Source: Coniochaeta sp. PMI_546 (lineage: Eukaryota > Ascomycota > Sordariomycetes > Coniochaetales > Coniochaetaceae). From it: a DNA stretch of 64,000 bases. Numbering within the stretch: the first letter of the stretch is position 1; each line of letters opens with the position of its first letter. The notes beneath the pieces were generated by a model, which did not search any database, was not told the origin of the DNA, and worked only from the letters and a program-made list of their open reading frames with translations. The stretch covers positions 496,001 through 560,000 of the forward strand of contig MU271147.1 in the NCBI GenBank assembly GCA_021432605.1, in the 5' to 3' direction. Positions 24,204-32,085 of this stretch are shown here, in pieces. The translations under genes were made by a program, and so were the position numbers.

Positions 24204-24815
24204 TCAGTCGGCAATTGCGTATGCAAGTGCTAAGCAGAAGCTACCGACCATCTCCAGGCTTTCAATAGCAAATACAATCCCGGGCTGGACTTTCTCCTCC
24301 CACCATTCAGCGAAATCCTCCATGATTGCGTGGAAGCGCGGATTTCCCACCTCCTCTCTCAGAGCCTCTTGTGCAGAATTGATGAGTGCCTGGACCTCCA
24401 AGAGATTGAGGTCTTGTTCCTCACGCGCAGGAATCTCCGCGCCAGACCCCGAGGCCTCTTGGTCTTGCGGCTTGAGTTGAGCCTCGGTGCCAACAAGTAC
24501 AACCTTTCCCGATCCAGACTTGTAGTCAATAATCTTACGCGCGGCATGTCGAAGGTCGCTGGACAAAGCTCGCCGGTCTGCGTGCTCGGTCTCGTCCTTG
24601 CTGGAGGAGGCCACTACAACTTCGTCCTTTTGGGGCACGTCAGCCCAACCATACCAAACCTCATTACACGGCCTTTTGAGCTGGCTTGTACTCACTCCTG
24701 ACCCTCGGATATCACTATCCTCGGATGTCGTCAACCAGTCCTGCAATTCCCTCCTAGCCTGGGCATAAATGAGTCGGGACTCGCTGGTTTTGACTTTGTG
24801 AATGTCTTCGTCCAT
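24204..24815 (-). CDS. Orphan acidic protein with hydrophobic C-terminus
   Basis: Uninterrupted ORF of 203 aa starting MDEDIHKVKTSESRLIY. Within it, 24695-24627 has all signs of a 69-nt in-frame intron: GTGAGT donor, GCTGAC branch and AAAAG end. The spliced form would be 180 aa and lose the Trp-rich stretch EVWYGWADVPQ. The protein is rich in Glu, Ser and Lys, and helical in the second half (EVQALINSAQEALREEV). It ends in a hydrophobic segment (GIVFAIESLEMVGSFCLALA) that could be a C-terminal membrane anchor. No Cys signature like that of its upstream neighbours. A TATATAAG box lies 109 bp upstream. I do not recognise a family. Confidence 0.55.
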   Translation of the reverse strand: MDEDIHKVKTSESRLIYAQARRELQDWLTTSEDSDIRGSGVSTSQLKRPCNEVWYGWADVPQKDEVVVASSSKDETEHADRRALSSDLRHAARKIIDYKSGSGKVVLVGTEAQLKPQDQEASGSGAEIPAREEQDLNLLEVQALINSAQEALREEVGNPRFHAIMEDFAEWWEEKVQPGIVFAIESLEMVGSFCLALAYAIAD

Positions 24816-24923
24816 GTTAACTTATTTCAGGGTGGTTAGTCGCACGTGGTCTCTTGTGTTCTTTGGAGTAGATCTGGTGAGGTTGAAATAGGATGGCCGG
24901 CGGGAAGTGGGCAGGGAGGCGAT

Positions 24924-24931
24924 CTTATATA
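24924..24931 (-). promoter_or_regulatory. TATA box of the orphan gene at 24815
   Basis: TATATAAG on the minus strand, 109 bp upstream of the ATG. The same octamer sits 111 bp upstream of the next gene in the row. Confidence 0.5.
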
Positions 24932-25200
24932 GACATATTACGGTTCTAGACGTCTAAACCATACATGCTCAGAGTATGCTCTCTCGTTGAATCCTGACAT
25001 TCCTGCCTTGTCACGGATAGGTCTCTCACTCAGTTTGGAAGCTGCGTGGAAGGCACTGCTCGGCAAGAGTTCCATTCACTGACTATTCATAGGTTGTAAA
25101 CGGCCCTTTTCGTCAGTCCCCGTGCTTCCTGAGACTCAAAGCTGATCGGTTTCCGAACTATGGACTCGACTAGCTCACCCCATCGTCCCATTCCTCGGCT
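24932..25200. other. Spacer between orphan genes
   Basis: With the TATA region this makes 385 bp between the orphan genes. Nothing else is recognised. Confidence 0.4.
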
Positions 25201-25785
25201 TCATGCACCGTAATTGCTCTTGAAGATGCTGCAGCTGAGATACCAGTGATGCTCTGTCATGAGGTGATGCAGGGCAGTCAAATCGATACCGTTCTCCTCC
25301 AAGTATGAATTCCATCGATAGTGTCCCAGAAATCCGCTAATCCAAACTATACGCTCCCTTCGCTCTACGAGTGCTACTTCGGCAGTGTCCATCTCTTTTC
25401 TGATCTCTTCAAGACGACCAATATTGCGCTCGAGATCCGTTACAGTTGTCTGTCTTGCGAAGAACCTTTTGCGTTCCCTCTTCAATTCCTCCTTGTCGGC
25501 TTGGAGGCGAATATCGATACTTCCCATCAGTCTACGGAGTGCATCGACAACAGATTGCCGGTGTTCTTGACATTCGCACAGCATCGGTATGTCAAAGTCT
25601 TTGCAGTCGATGCACTCCTCTGCCACTGGCAAATCTTCCTCGAGTGGGCTTTGGTGATCCATATTTGTTGAGCTGTGTGGTCGTAGAAGGAACTTGCTAC
25701 CTTCTATTGACGGAGTGTGTTCACTGGCATTTTTCACTACCCTTGAAAGTTCTTCTCCATCTAGACTGTTTCTGATAATATCCAT
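25201..25785 (-). CDS. Orphan CxxC-CxC coiled-coil protein 1
   Basis: Predicted single exon, 194 aa, starting MDIIRNSLDGEELSR at an ATG in context CCAACATGG (the frame is open 75 nt further upstream). After about 60 Ser/Glu-rich residues comes the signature CIDCKDFDIPMLCEC (Cys-x2-Cys-x8-Cys-x-Cys). A heptad-like helical region with many Glu, Lys and Arg follows (about residues 85-150). A C-terminal part contains ISGFLGHYRWNSYLEE. The LGHY element recurs in the gene at 28135. It belongs to a head-to-tail series on this strand, and the cysteine module suggests zinc binding. No known family recognised. Confidence 0.6.
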   Translation of the reverse strand: MDIIRNSLDGEELSRVVKNASEHTPSIEGSKFLLRPHSSTNMDHQSPLEEDLPVAEECIDCKDFDIPMLCECQEHRQSVVDALRRLMGSIDIRLQADKEELKRERKRFFARQTTVTDLERNIGRLEEIRKEMDTAEVALVERRERIVWISGFLGHYRWNSYLEENGIDLTALHHLMTEHHWYLSCSIFKSNYGA

Positions 25786-25895
25786 GTTGGTGACACGTGA
25801 GCGCTTGATGATTATATTCGCTTCTCGTCGTATATGTGTATGCTGGATGCATGCGAGCACAGGTGAAACTCAGGGAGGTCAAGATGCAGGAGCCA

Positions 25896-25903
25896 CTTAT
25901 ATA
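25896..25903 (-). promoter_or_regulatory. TATA box of orphan CxxC-CxC gene 1
   Basis: TATATAAG on the minus strand, 111 bp upstream of the ATG at 25785, almost the same spacing as in the gene at 24815. Confidence 0.5.
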
Positions 25904-26557
25904 TTCTTCTTCTGTACTCGAATCATGTAGAATGGCAACTAGTCAAGGTCTTTGACGGATTGTGGCACTGAACTTGCAGGCCAATGAGAAGACCCAGATG
26001 ATTCACGTCTTTGAGAATAGACATGCCTCTCATCAGGATCTACGGAGATCACCAAGGACAGTGTGAGGCCTGAAGTCTCTGGTAACGAGAAACTATTCTC
26101 GGCGGTCCGTGAACAGCGGCGCTCTGTTCTGTTTGGAGTGTCAAAAGTTGGTATAACAGCTGATGCTGGACAGAGGGCTGGAACCTTTGGAGCTTCTGAG
26201 CAAATGAGAATCATGTTGAGTGACAACCCGCTGATACTTAACAGAGACAATGACATGCATGATTCCCCAAGTTGCGTGATACTAGTTGTAAGAATAGAGG
26301 TAGTCAGACGAGAGTTGCATGTTCCTATGAGTACTTAGACGTTGCTGAACTGTAAGCTCTCGATTCAAGCAGAGCAGGTCGAATCAGCAGGTCAAAATAC
26401 TTACGGCGGTCTACTTAATGCTACGCAAAGCTGTTCACACTCGAAGATCCGCATCGATATTTTTGAGCTGAGATTTTTTTTTTCGAACTGACTGGGTTCT
26501 ATCTGCACTCCACGCCTTCATCCCGCGAGTGATGCTGACGCCCGATCAGAAGGCTTC
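25904..26557. other. Spacer between orphan genes
   Basis: About 0.65 kb with no supported gene. A T-rich run lies near 26470. Confidence 0.4.
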
Positions 26558-27320
26558 TCACCACTTGTAGGCTCCAGCCCTGGACGCCATCATCCGCCAG
26601 ACTCTCGCATCTTGGCCACCCGACTTCGCCAAGCCAGCGCAATATATTGCTAGAGAATCTCCACAAAGGGGCCATAACAACAACTCCTCCACTGAGATAC
26701 CCTCGAGCTTGTCCCAAACGTCTATCTTCCGTACCTCCCAAAATATATCAACTTCAGTGGCGCCGCTCACAGGTTTCAGTGGCTTCGGTGGAGTGGCACA
26801 CTTCTGCTTCACTTGGCCCGCGATCTGAATGATGCGTGGCCTTGATTGGGGGGTTAGACTTTCGAGAACGCAGCAGCAGAAGTGGACATGTTCGAGGTCG
26901 GTCTCCAGCCTGTTTCGGCGTTTCAAGATTGATGTTGCAATGACTCCCAGCTCGCGGTGCGACCAGATGAGCAGTTGCCGCTGTCGCTCACGAGCGAGTG
27001 GCTCGGGCCATACCTCGTTGTGATACTGCTTGAACATGGAGGCGATCTCCTCGTGCAGCTCGAACAGGTCAACGAGAATTGCTGCGCGGTAATGCAGGCA
27101 GTCGCACGCAATCGACTTGCTGTGACAGTCTTTGCACCGCTGTACATATAATATTAGCATGGGGTCTCTCATAACAAACTCAATAAAGAACCGTCGACAA
27201 GCGAAAAGTATTTACGTTACGCTGGACCAAGCGGATGACGGCTTTCCAGAGCAGGGCGATGATGCACGTTGAGGCCAGGTCTGAGATCATGCCGGTCATC
27301 AAGCTTAAAATCCACAGCAT
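26558..27320 (-). CDS. Orphan CxxC-CxC protein 2 with N-terminal membrane segment
   Basis: Two exons, 27320-27216 and 27139-26558, joined by a 76-nt intron (GTAAAT donor, GCTAAT branch, TACAG acceptor, phase 0), giving 228 aa. Exon 1 is one hydrophobic helix of about 30 residues (LWILSLMTGMISDLASTCII and on), a likely signal anchor. Exon 2 opens directly with RCKDCHSKSIACDC, i.e. Cys-x2-Cys-x6-Cys-x-Cys. A helical stretch (AAILVDLFELHEEIASMF) follows, then an Arg/Leu-rich middle with a CCC triplet. The C-terminus has many Trp (VWDKLEGI, VWRMM). The hydrophobic exon would put the Cys module just next to the membrane. A TATAAATA box lies 161 bp upstream. Family unknown; it groups with 25201 and 28135 by signature only. 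Confidence 0.6.
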
Positions 27321-27480
27321 GATGACTTTTGTGCCGAGATAAATTCAGCCAGCAGTCAGAAGTGGTAGATTATGGTTCTCAGTCGTCCGTTCTGTCGCTC
27401 AGTAGTAGATCCCTTGGTTTGTGCCTGGCAAGTAGACATGGAGAAGCAGAAGCAAATATGGTGAAGGTTGAGCGAGGCAG

Positions 27481-27488
27481 TATTTATA
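27481..27488 (-). promoter_or_regulatory. TATA-like box of orphan gene 2
   Basis: TATAAATA on the minus strand, 161 bp upstream of the ATG at 27320. Confidence 0.4.
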
Positions 27489-27712
27489 CGTTCCAGGTGA
27501 CCCGTGAGAAGGCACGTCGAGACAATGATTCCACAACCAGATCGAATTACGCAAGTTGGCCACAGTCCGGATGTGAGTGTGAGCTGGACCTACCTTAACC
27601 TTGTATCGAAGATTCAATTTTGTACCTCGCAGGCAGATGTTCAGTCATGAATGGCATCTCGGCAATCATAGGCACATCGCTGGTCAGGAAGCACGGAAGT
27701 TGTCGATCATCT

Positions 27713-28120
27713 CAAAGCCTCTCCCAATATTTGTTCTGTCAACTTGAGTAATTCGGCGATGCTGCCCAGCTGTGTCTTGAAAGAGGTTAAAGCTTCGGCC
27801 AATTTCAATCTGAGTTCTCCATCCATATGACTGGACCAGACTAGACCAATCAGTCCTCTGTTAGTACTTCCACTTATGGTGGTTTTGCGCAGTTGCTCTA
27901 TAACGCCGGCAAGTGCCCAGTCTGTACATCACACACTCACGAAGACATCTGTCACTGCAATGGCAAGGAAGAGGTACGGCGTCTGGACCAAGAGGTCAAT
28001 AATAGCGGATAGGCTAGAGTCTGCCGCTTCGATACATTTCTCCACCATCCCGGACCCTGTCTGAGCTAGCCATTCGCTCGCCTCATGCCGCTCCCTTAAA
28101 ATGATAACCTTCTCCTTCAT
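27713..28120 (-). pseudogene. Possible degenerate orphan paralogue with hydrophobic helix
   Basis: From the ATG at 28120 the frame reads MKEKVIILRERHEASEWLAQ, then a hydrophobic segment (IIDLLVQTPYLFLAIAVTDVF), then GTGAGT and an in-frame TGA. Past that stop the same frame stays open and reads like coding sequence: DWALAGVIEQLRKTT and a long amphipathic helix (LRLKLAEALTSFKTQLGSIA) before its final stop near 27713. A 45-nt in-frame intron is conceivable but its acceptor is poor. The alternative is an ordinary nonsense change in a decaying gene. The ATG lies only 14 bp after the stop of the gene at 28135, unusually tight for two fungal genes. No Cys signature. Treat as tentative. Confidence 0.3.
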
Positions 28121-28134
28121 GACACATACGGTGC

Positions 28135-28726
28135 TCAAGCATCCGTGGATGGTTCATTCGACGTCTGATCACTCGACTTTGCTGACTTGCACTCTATGTT
28201 GTGCAGCTTTGCCAGGGTAACACGCTGCTCTTTCAGCTTGTCCATAGCAGTTTTGATACCAGGATCTGTAGAGTAGTGCCCGAGGGTGCCGAGCATGACT
28301 GACCACTCATCAATATCCTCCAACTCCTCATTCAGGACATCAGCGCCCAGCCCTCGACTCCACAACGGAACTCTTGTGGAGATAGCCTCGCATAGGGCGT
28401 CGGCTAGAGTCTCGTGCACGCTTCTGAAGCCGGGATCTTGACGTTCGTGTTCCCGTAGCTTTTCGATTTCCTCTGCCAGTCCCTTGATAAACGGAGCCAT
28501 ATCACGCCTGAACTGCTGGCAGCCACACAGTCCAGTGCTTGAGCAGTCCTCACATGGGCTGTCCTCACATGAGCTGTCCTCACATGAGCTGTCCTCACAT
28601 GGGCTGTCCTGTTTCGGCTCGTGTCAGTATCTTCTGCCGGTTGCATGCCTAACACGGGTCAATGTTATTTACAGCTTCATGTTCAAGATTGACGCTCTGG
28701 GTGGCGTCTGAATCCTCCGTCGACAT
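28135..28726 (-). CDS. Orphan CxxC-CxC protein 3 with pentapeptide repeats
   Basis: Two exons, 28726-28673 and 28608-28135, with a 64-nt intron (GTAAAT donor, CTGAC branch, AACAG acceptor, phase 0), giving 175 aa. The start reads MSTEDSDATQSVNLEHEA. Exon 2 begins with four copies of Asp-Ser-(Ser/Pro)-Cys-Glu, then runs into CEDCSSTGLCGC, i.e. Cys-x2-Cys-x5-Cys-x-Cys, the same signature as the two genes downstream. A helical acidic region follows (GLAEEIEKLREHERQDPGF), then a part with MLGTLGHYSTDPG, which shares LGHY with the gene at 25201. No membrane segment. The repeat adds a cysteine every five residues, which could bind extra metal. Family not recognised. Confidence 0.6.
28546..28605. 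repeat. Four tandem 15-bp units encoding Asp-Ser-(Ser/Pro)-Cys-Glu
   Basis: Four near-identical 15-bp copies (gtcctcacatgrgct on the plus strand) inside exon 2 of the orphan gene at 28135. Only the g/a position, which makes Pro or Ser, differs between copies, so the expansion is recent. Confidence 0.9.
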
Positions 28727-28861
28727 CGTGATTCAAGGTGGTAAGCTCAGCTTCACTCCAAATTGAAAGAATAGCTTCTCGAAAGGCGTTGTGCTATTTG
28801 TCAGTATGATGGATGCTTAGAAGTCTTGCAGGAGACATTGGCTCATGGTGCCTACGGCAGG

Positions 28862-28880
28862 TATATATATATATATATAT
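28862..28880. repeat. TA dinucleotide run
   Basis: Perfect (TA)n tract of 19 bases, 136 bp upstream of the ATG at 28726. It may serve as the TATA element of the orphan gene at 28135. Confidence 0.7.
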
Positions 28881-29334
28881 GCGATGCATGGGCTTGCAAG
28901 GCAGTTCGGCGGGAATCACATATTATCATACTCCTCCGATGAATACTGGCTGGCTCTTGCACCGTGTGTGCTGAATGCGACGTATGTGTTTGGTCGGTGA
29001 CGACTAATACAGAGACACTCAAGAGGTGAATCGTGTGTGGTTTTGTATTATCACGAGTGATAGCCATTAGCCAGCTGGGTGACTGTGCTACGACTAAGCA
29101 AAGGCTATACCATCATACGAGGATGGGTCTATCTGCTGTAGTCCCGGCTGTTACTGCCAATCGTATGTGACCATTACGAAAGAGGTTTGATCTCATCTGT
29201 CTGGAGATAGAGCGATGCTCTCGCCGGGTCGAAGATGCCTGTCCTCCCAGGTAGGCTCCGATGCGATGTGGCCCAATACAGATGTACATCCATCTGAGCA
29301 GAATGACAATACTGTCAGATCTGTCGTGCGAGTG
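28881..29334. other. Intergenic spacer
   Basis: About 0.45 kb between the orphan cluster and the kinase-like remnant. Nothing supported. Confidence 0.4.
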
Positions 29335-29745
29335 TCAATCATCATCCCAATTGATAGATTGGTACGTCCAACATAAATGAGCAACATCATGACCCGCCTC
29401 GACGTCAGGGTCACCTTGATCCAGCATGTGCGCCGTATCAAAGTCAATGACCATAATCTTGTCTCCAACCAGCATGAAGTTGTCCAGTTTAGGGTCGCCT
29501 TGCCCTACCTTGAGGTGGGTAACAGCTCGAATTGTCTTTGAGAGCATGGCTTCAAGATGCCTGATGTCCAAGCCATGAGCATCGCTTAAGCCAACACCGC
29601 CGACGTCTGATATGATGGGAGCACGTGTACCGGCTCTCTTGGTTCCGGGAAGTCCGACTGCTTCGTAGGATCTAGGCATGGCCGTTCCTTGTATATGAGC
29701 TAATGCTTGGTGATTCTCTTTTCGTTTTCGATCTCCTCTCTCCAC
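29335..29745 (-). pseudogene. Truncated kinase-like gene, C-lobe only
   Basis: The frame reads AHIQGTAMPRSYEAVG, then a linker with IISDVGGVGLSD, then the kinase-like C-lobe core VGQGDPKLDNFMLVGDKIMV and VIDFDTAH. This is the catalytic-loop Asp, the Asn three residues on and an Asp-Phe-Asp metal site, as in fungal APH/protein-kinase-like proteins. It ends about 35 residues later (LCWTYQSINWDDD), short for the family. The nucleotide-binding N-lobe with its Lys is not found upstream. Just upstream another frame reads VEWREEIENEKRITKH, the kind of sequence that normally precedes the QGTAMPR element, so a one-base shift or a missed intron separates them. Most likely a decayed host gene. Confidence 0.55.
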
Positions 29746-31098
29746 TCAACTTTTTCCCTCCTCATGACAACCCTTGGCGGAAAGAAGAAATGGTGATGCC
29801 GGCACTCCAGCCAGTCTCTCCAGAGGTTGGAAGAAGGAAATCAAGCAGTGCAAACACCCAGTCGAACCTGCCAGAGTGAACCCGGAGGAATACGACATTC
29901 GGGTGATGATCGCAGGGAGTGCCGCGAGCCGTGACAGGCGCCAGCCGAGTCGAAATGACTACCAGCAGTACGTACAAAGGTCAGCGCCGAACAAACAGGT
30001 GTTCGGGGCAAGCTTGGGGGGTTGACCACCGAATTCGAGCTCCCCAGGCGCACCGCTGTCCGAAACAAAGACGGAATTTGCGTAGACAGACCCGGCATCG
30101 CTAGGCGGTATGGAATCATGGCCCGAGTCACCAGCCCTAGCACTGGCTGGGAAAAGAAGATTTGGGGATCATATACACAGTGAGGCAGAAAAGTAAGTGT
30201 GGACACTGGTATCTTCGAAAGCGGGAAGACTTTGGTGATTTCATACACGATGCCTGCCACAGTGAACAAAAGAAAACGAACTGGGCATGTCGCGGGGGCG
30301 GGTTTACATTGCTCAGGGCCTTGGTGTGATGCTCATGATACACGGCCGTCCGCCTCCGTGACAACTTCGTGATGCTTGACCAGGTCTCAGCAGGCGGAAT
30401 TGACCTTGAGCACTTGAATACGAACTGCTAACGACGGTATTTCCTTGTGTGAGGTGTGCCGCCGTGAAGCGACACGTGCCAAAGATCTCCAGGCATACCC
30501 TGAAAGACCTGTGCAGCATTTCTCGCAGCCACAAGTCACGCTACGAAACTCGGACGATGACGAGGCACTTTGATATCCGGCGACCTCAAGGTGTATCCCG
30601 AGCTCGTGCTATCCTCAAAATCTTTGTGACGCGAAGTACCCGCTAGTCTCGAGTCCAGTCAGGGACTATGCAGTAGCTCGGGGCCAAGATCCACAAGGTC
30701 GACAGGATGTGAGCTTGGGGTAAACGGCTAAATTGGGATAAATCGGCTGGGGTCCCGCACCGTTGACACATTTTCCATTCTGCCTCCAAAGATGGCGCGC
30801 GCAAACCAGCATGATGGGACGCTGAGGAGACAGCCATCTACCCGACTCGCGGTGTTGGGTGGCGCTAGGTCGGATAAAGGCATATATATATCAGGAGAGA
30901 CGATCCTCGATGTCTTGCCAGCTCAACTGCTTGACTCCCACTCCCAGGTCGGGCTTCATACTTGAAAGCATCAGTTTCCCCGCATTCAACTCCAACTTTC
31001 TCCAACAGCCTCCTCGATTGGACCTCCCCCGCAATTCAGGGACACTCACCTCTCCATCGTGACCAAACCGCCACAAGAAGTGAGACTCGGCAAGAAAG
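29746..31098. other. Intergenic region, promoter side of the GH43 gene
   Basis: About 1.35 kb. A TATATATAT run at about 30882-30891 lies some 210 bp before the GH43 ATG. A 50-codon ORF from the ATG at 30910 to the stop at 31062 lies in the leader region and could act as an upstream ORF if transcription starts early enough. No gene is otherwise supported. Confidence 0.4.
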
Positions 31099-32085
31099 AT
31101 GGCGCCCCTAATTAAGCATCTGTACACTGCCGACCCCTCTGCCCACGTCTTCAACGGCAAGATCTACATCTACCCGTCCCACGACCGCGAAACCGACATC
31201 AAATTCAATGACAATGGCGACCAGTACGACATGGCAGACTACCACGTCTTCAGCCTCGACACCCTGGACGGCGACTCTCCCGAGGTGACGGACCACGGCG
31301 TCGTCCTCAAGGCCGAAGACGTGCCCTGGGTGTCCAAGCAGCTCTGGGCCCCCGACGCCGCCACCAAGAACGGCAAGTACTACCTGTACTTCCCCGCCCG
31401 CGACAAGAAGGGCATCTTCCGCATCGGGGTTGCCGTCAGCGACAAGCCCGAGGGGCCGTTCAAGCCAGAGCCCGAGCCCATCAAGGGAAGCTTCAGCATT
31501 GATCCCGCGACCTTTGTCGACGACGACGGGAGTGCGTATCTGTATTTTGGCGGCCTGTGGGGCGGGCAGCTGCAGTGCTACCAGAAGGGGAATGACATCT
31601 TTGACGAGAGCTGGTCTGGCCCAAAGGAGCCGAGTGGCGAGGGTGTCTATGCGCTCGGCCCCAAGGTCGGCAAGCTGACGGATGACATGCTCCAGTTCGA
31701 GAGTGAGGTGCAGGAGATTGAGATCCTAGACCCCGCGACAGGGAAGAAGATCCTGGCCGACGATCACGACAGGCGGTTCTTCGAGGCCGCGTGGATGCAT
31801 AAGAAGAATGGAACGTACTACTTCAGCTACTCGACCGGTGACACACACTACCTCTGCTACGCCACGGGATCGAGCCCTACGGGTCCGTTTACCTATGCTG
31901 GCAGGATTCTGGAGCCGGTCCTGGGGTGGACGACGCATCACTCTATCGTTGAGTTTAAGGGCAGATTGTGGCTGTTCCATCACGACTGCGAGCTGAGCGG
32001 AGGTGTCGACCACTTGAGGTCGGTCAAGGTCAAGGAGCTGTTCTACGACAAGGATGGGAAGATTGTCACCGAGAAGCCGGAGTAG
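31099..32085 (+). CDS. Intracellular GH43 glycoside hydrolase
   Basis: Single exon, 328 aa, ATG in context AAGATGGCG. Five-bladed beta-propeller features of family GH43: YTADPSAHVFNGKIYIYPSHD at the start with the catalytic base Asp12, SIDPATFVDDDGSAYLYFGG with the pKa-modulating Asp135, and RRFFEAAWMHKKNGTYYFSYS with the catalytic acid Glu229. Family members act as beta-xylosidases or alpha-L-arabinofuranosidases on xylan or arabinan fragments. There is no signal peptide, so this one probably works inside the cell on imported oligosaccharides. Length is typical for a one-domain GH43. Codon use is strongly C-ending, suggesting good expression. Confidence 0.92.
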   Translation: MAPLIKHLYTADPSAHVFNGKIYIYPSHDRETDIKFNDNGDQYDMADYHVFSLDTLDGDSPEVTDHGVVLKAEDVPWVSKQLWAPDAATKNGKYYLYFPARDKKGIFRIGVAVSDKPEGPFKPEPEPIKGSFSIDPATFVDDDGSAYLYFGGLWGGQLQCYQKGNDIFDESWSGPKEPSGEGVYALGPKVGKLTDDMLQFESEVQEIEILDPATGKKILADDHDRRFFEAAWMHKKNGTYYFSYSTGDTHYLCYATGSSPTGPFTYAGRILEPVLGWTTHHSIVEFKGRLWLFHHDCELSGGVDHLRSVKVKELFYDKDGKIVTEKPE

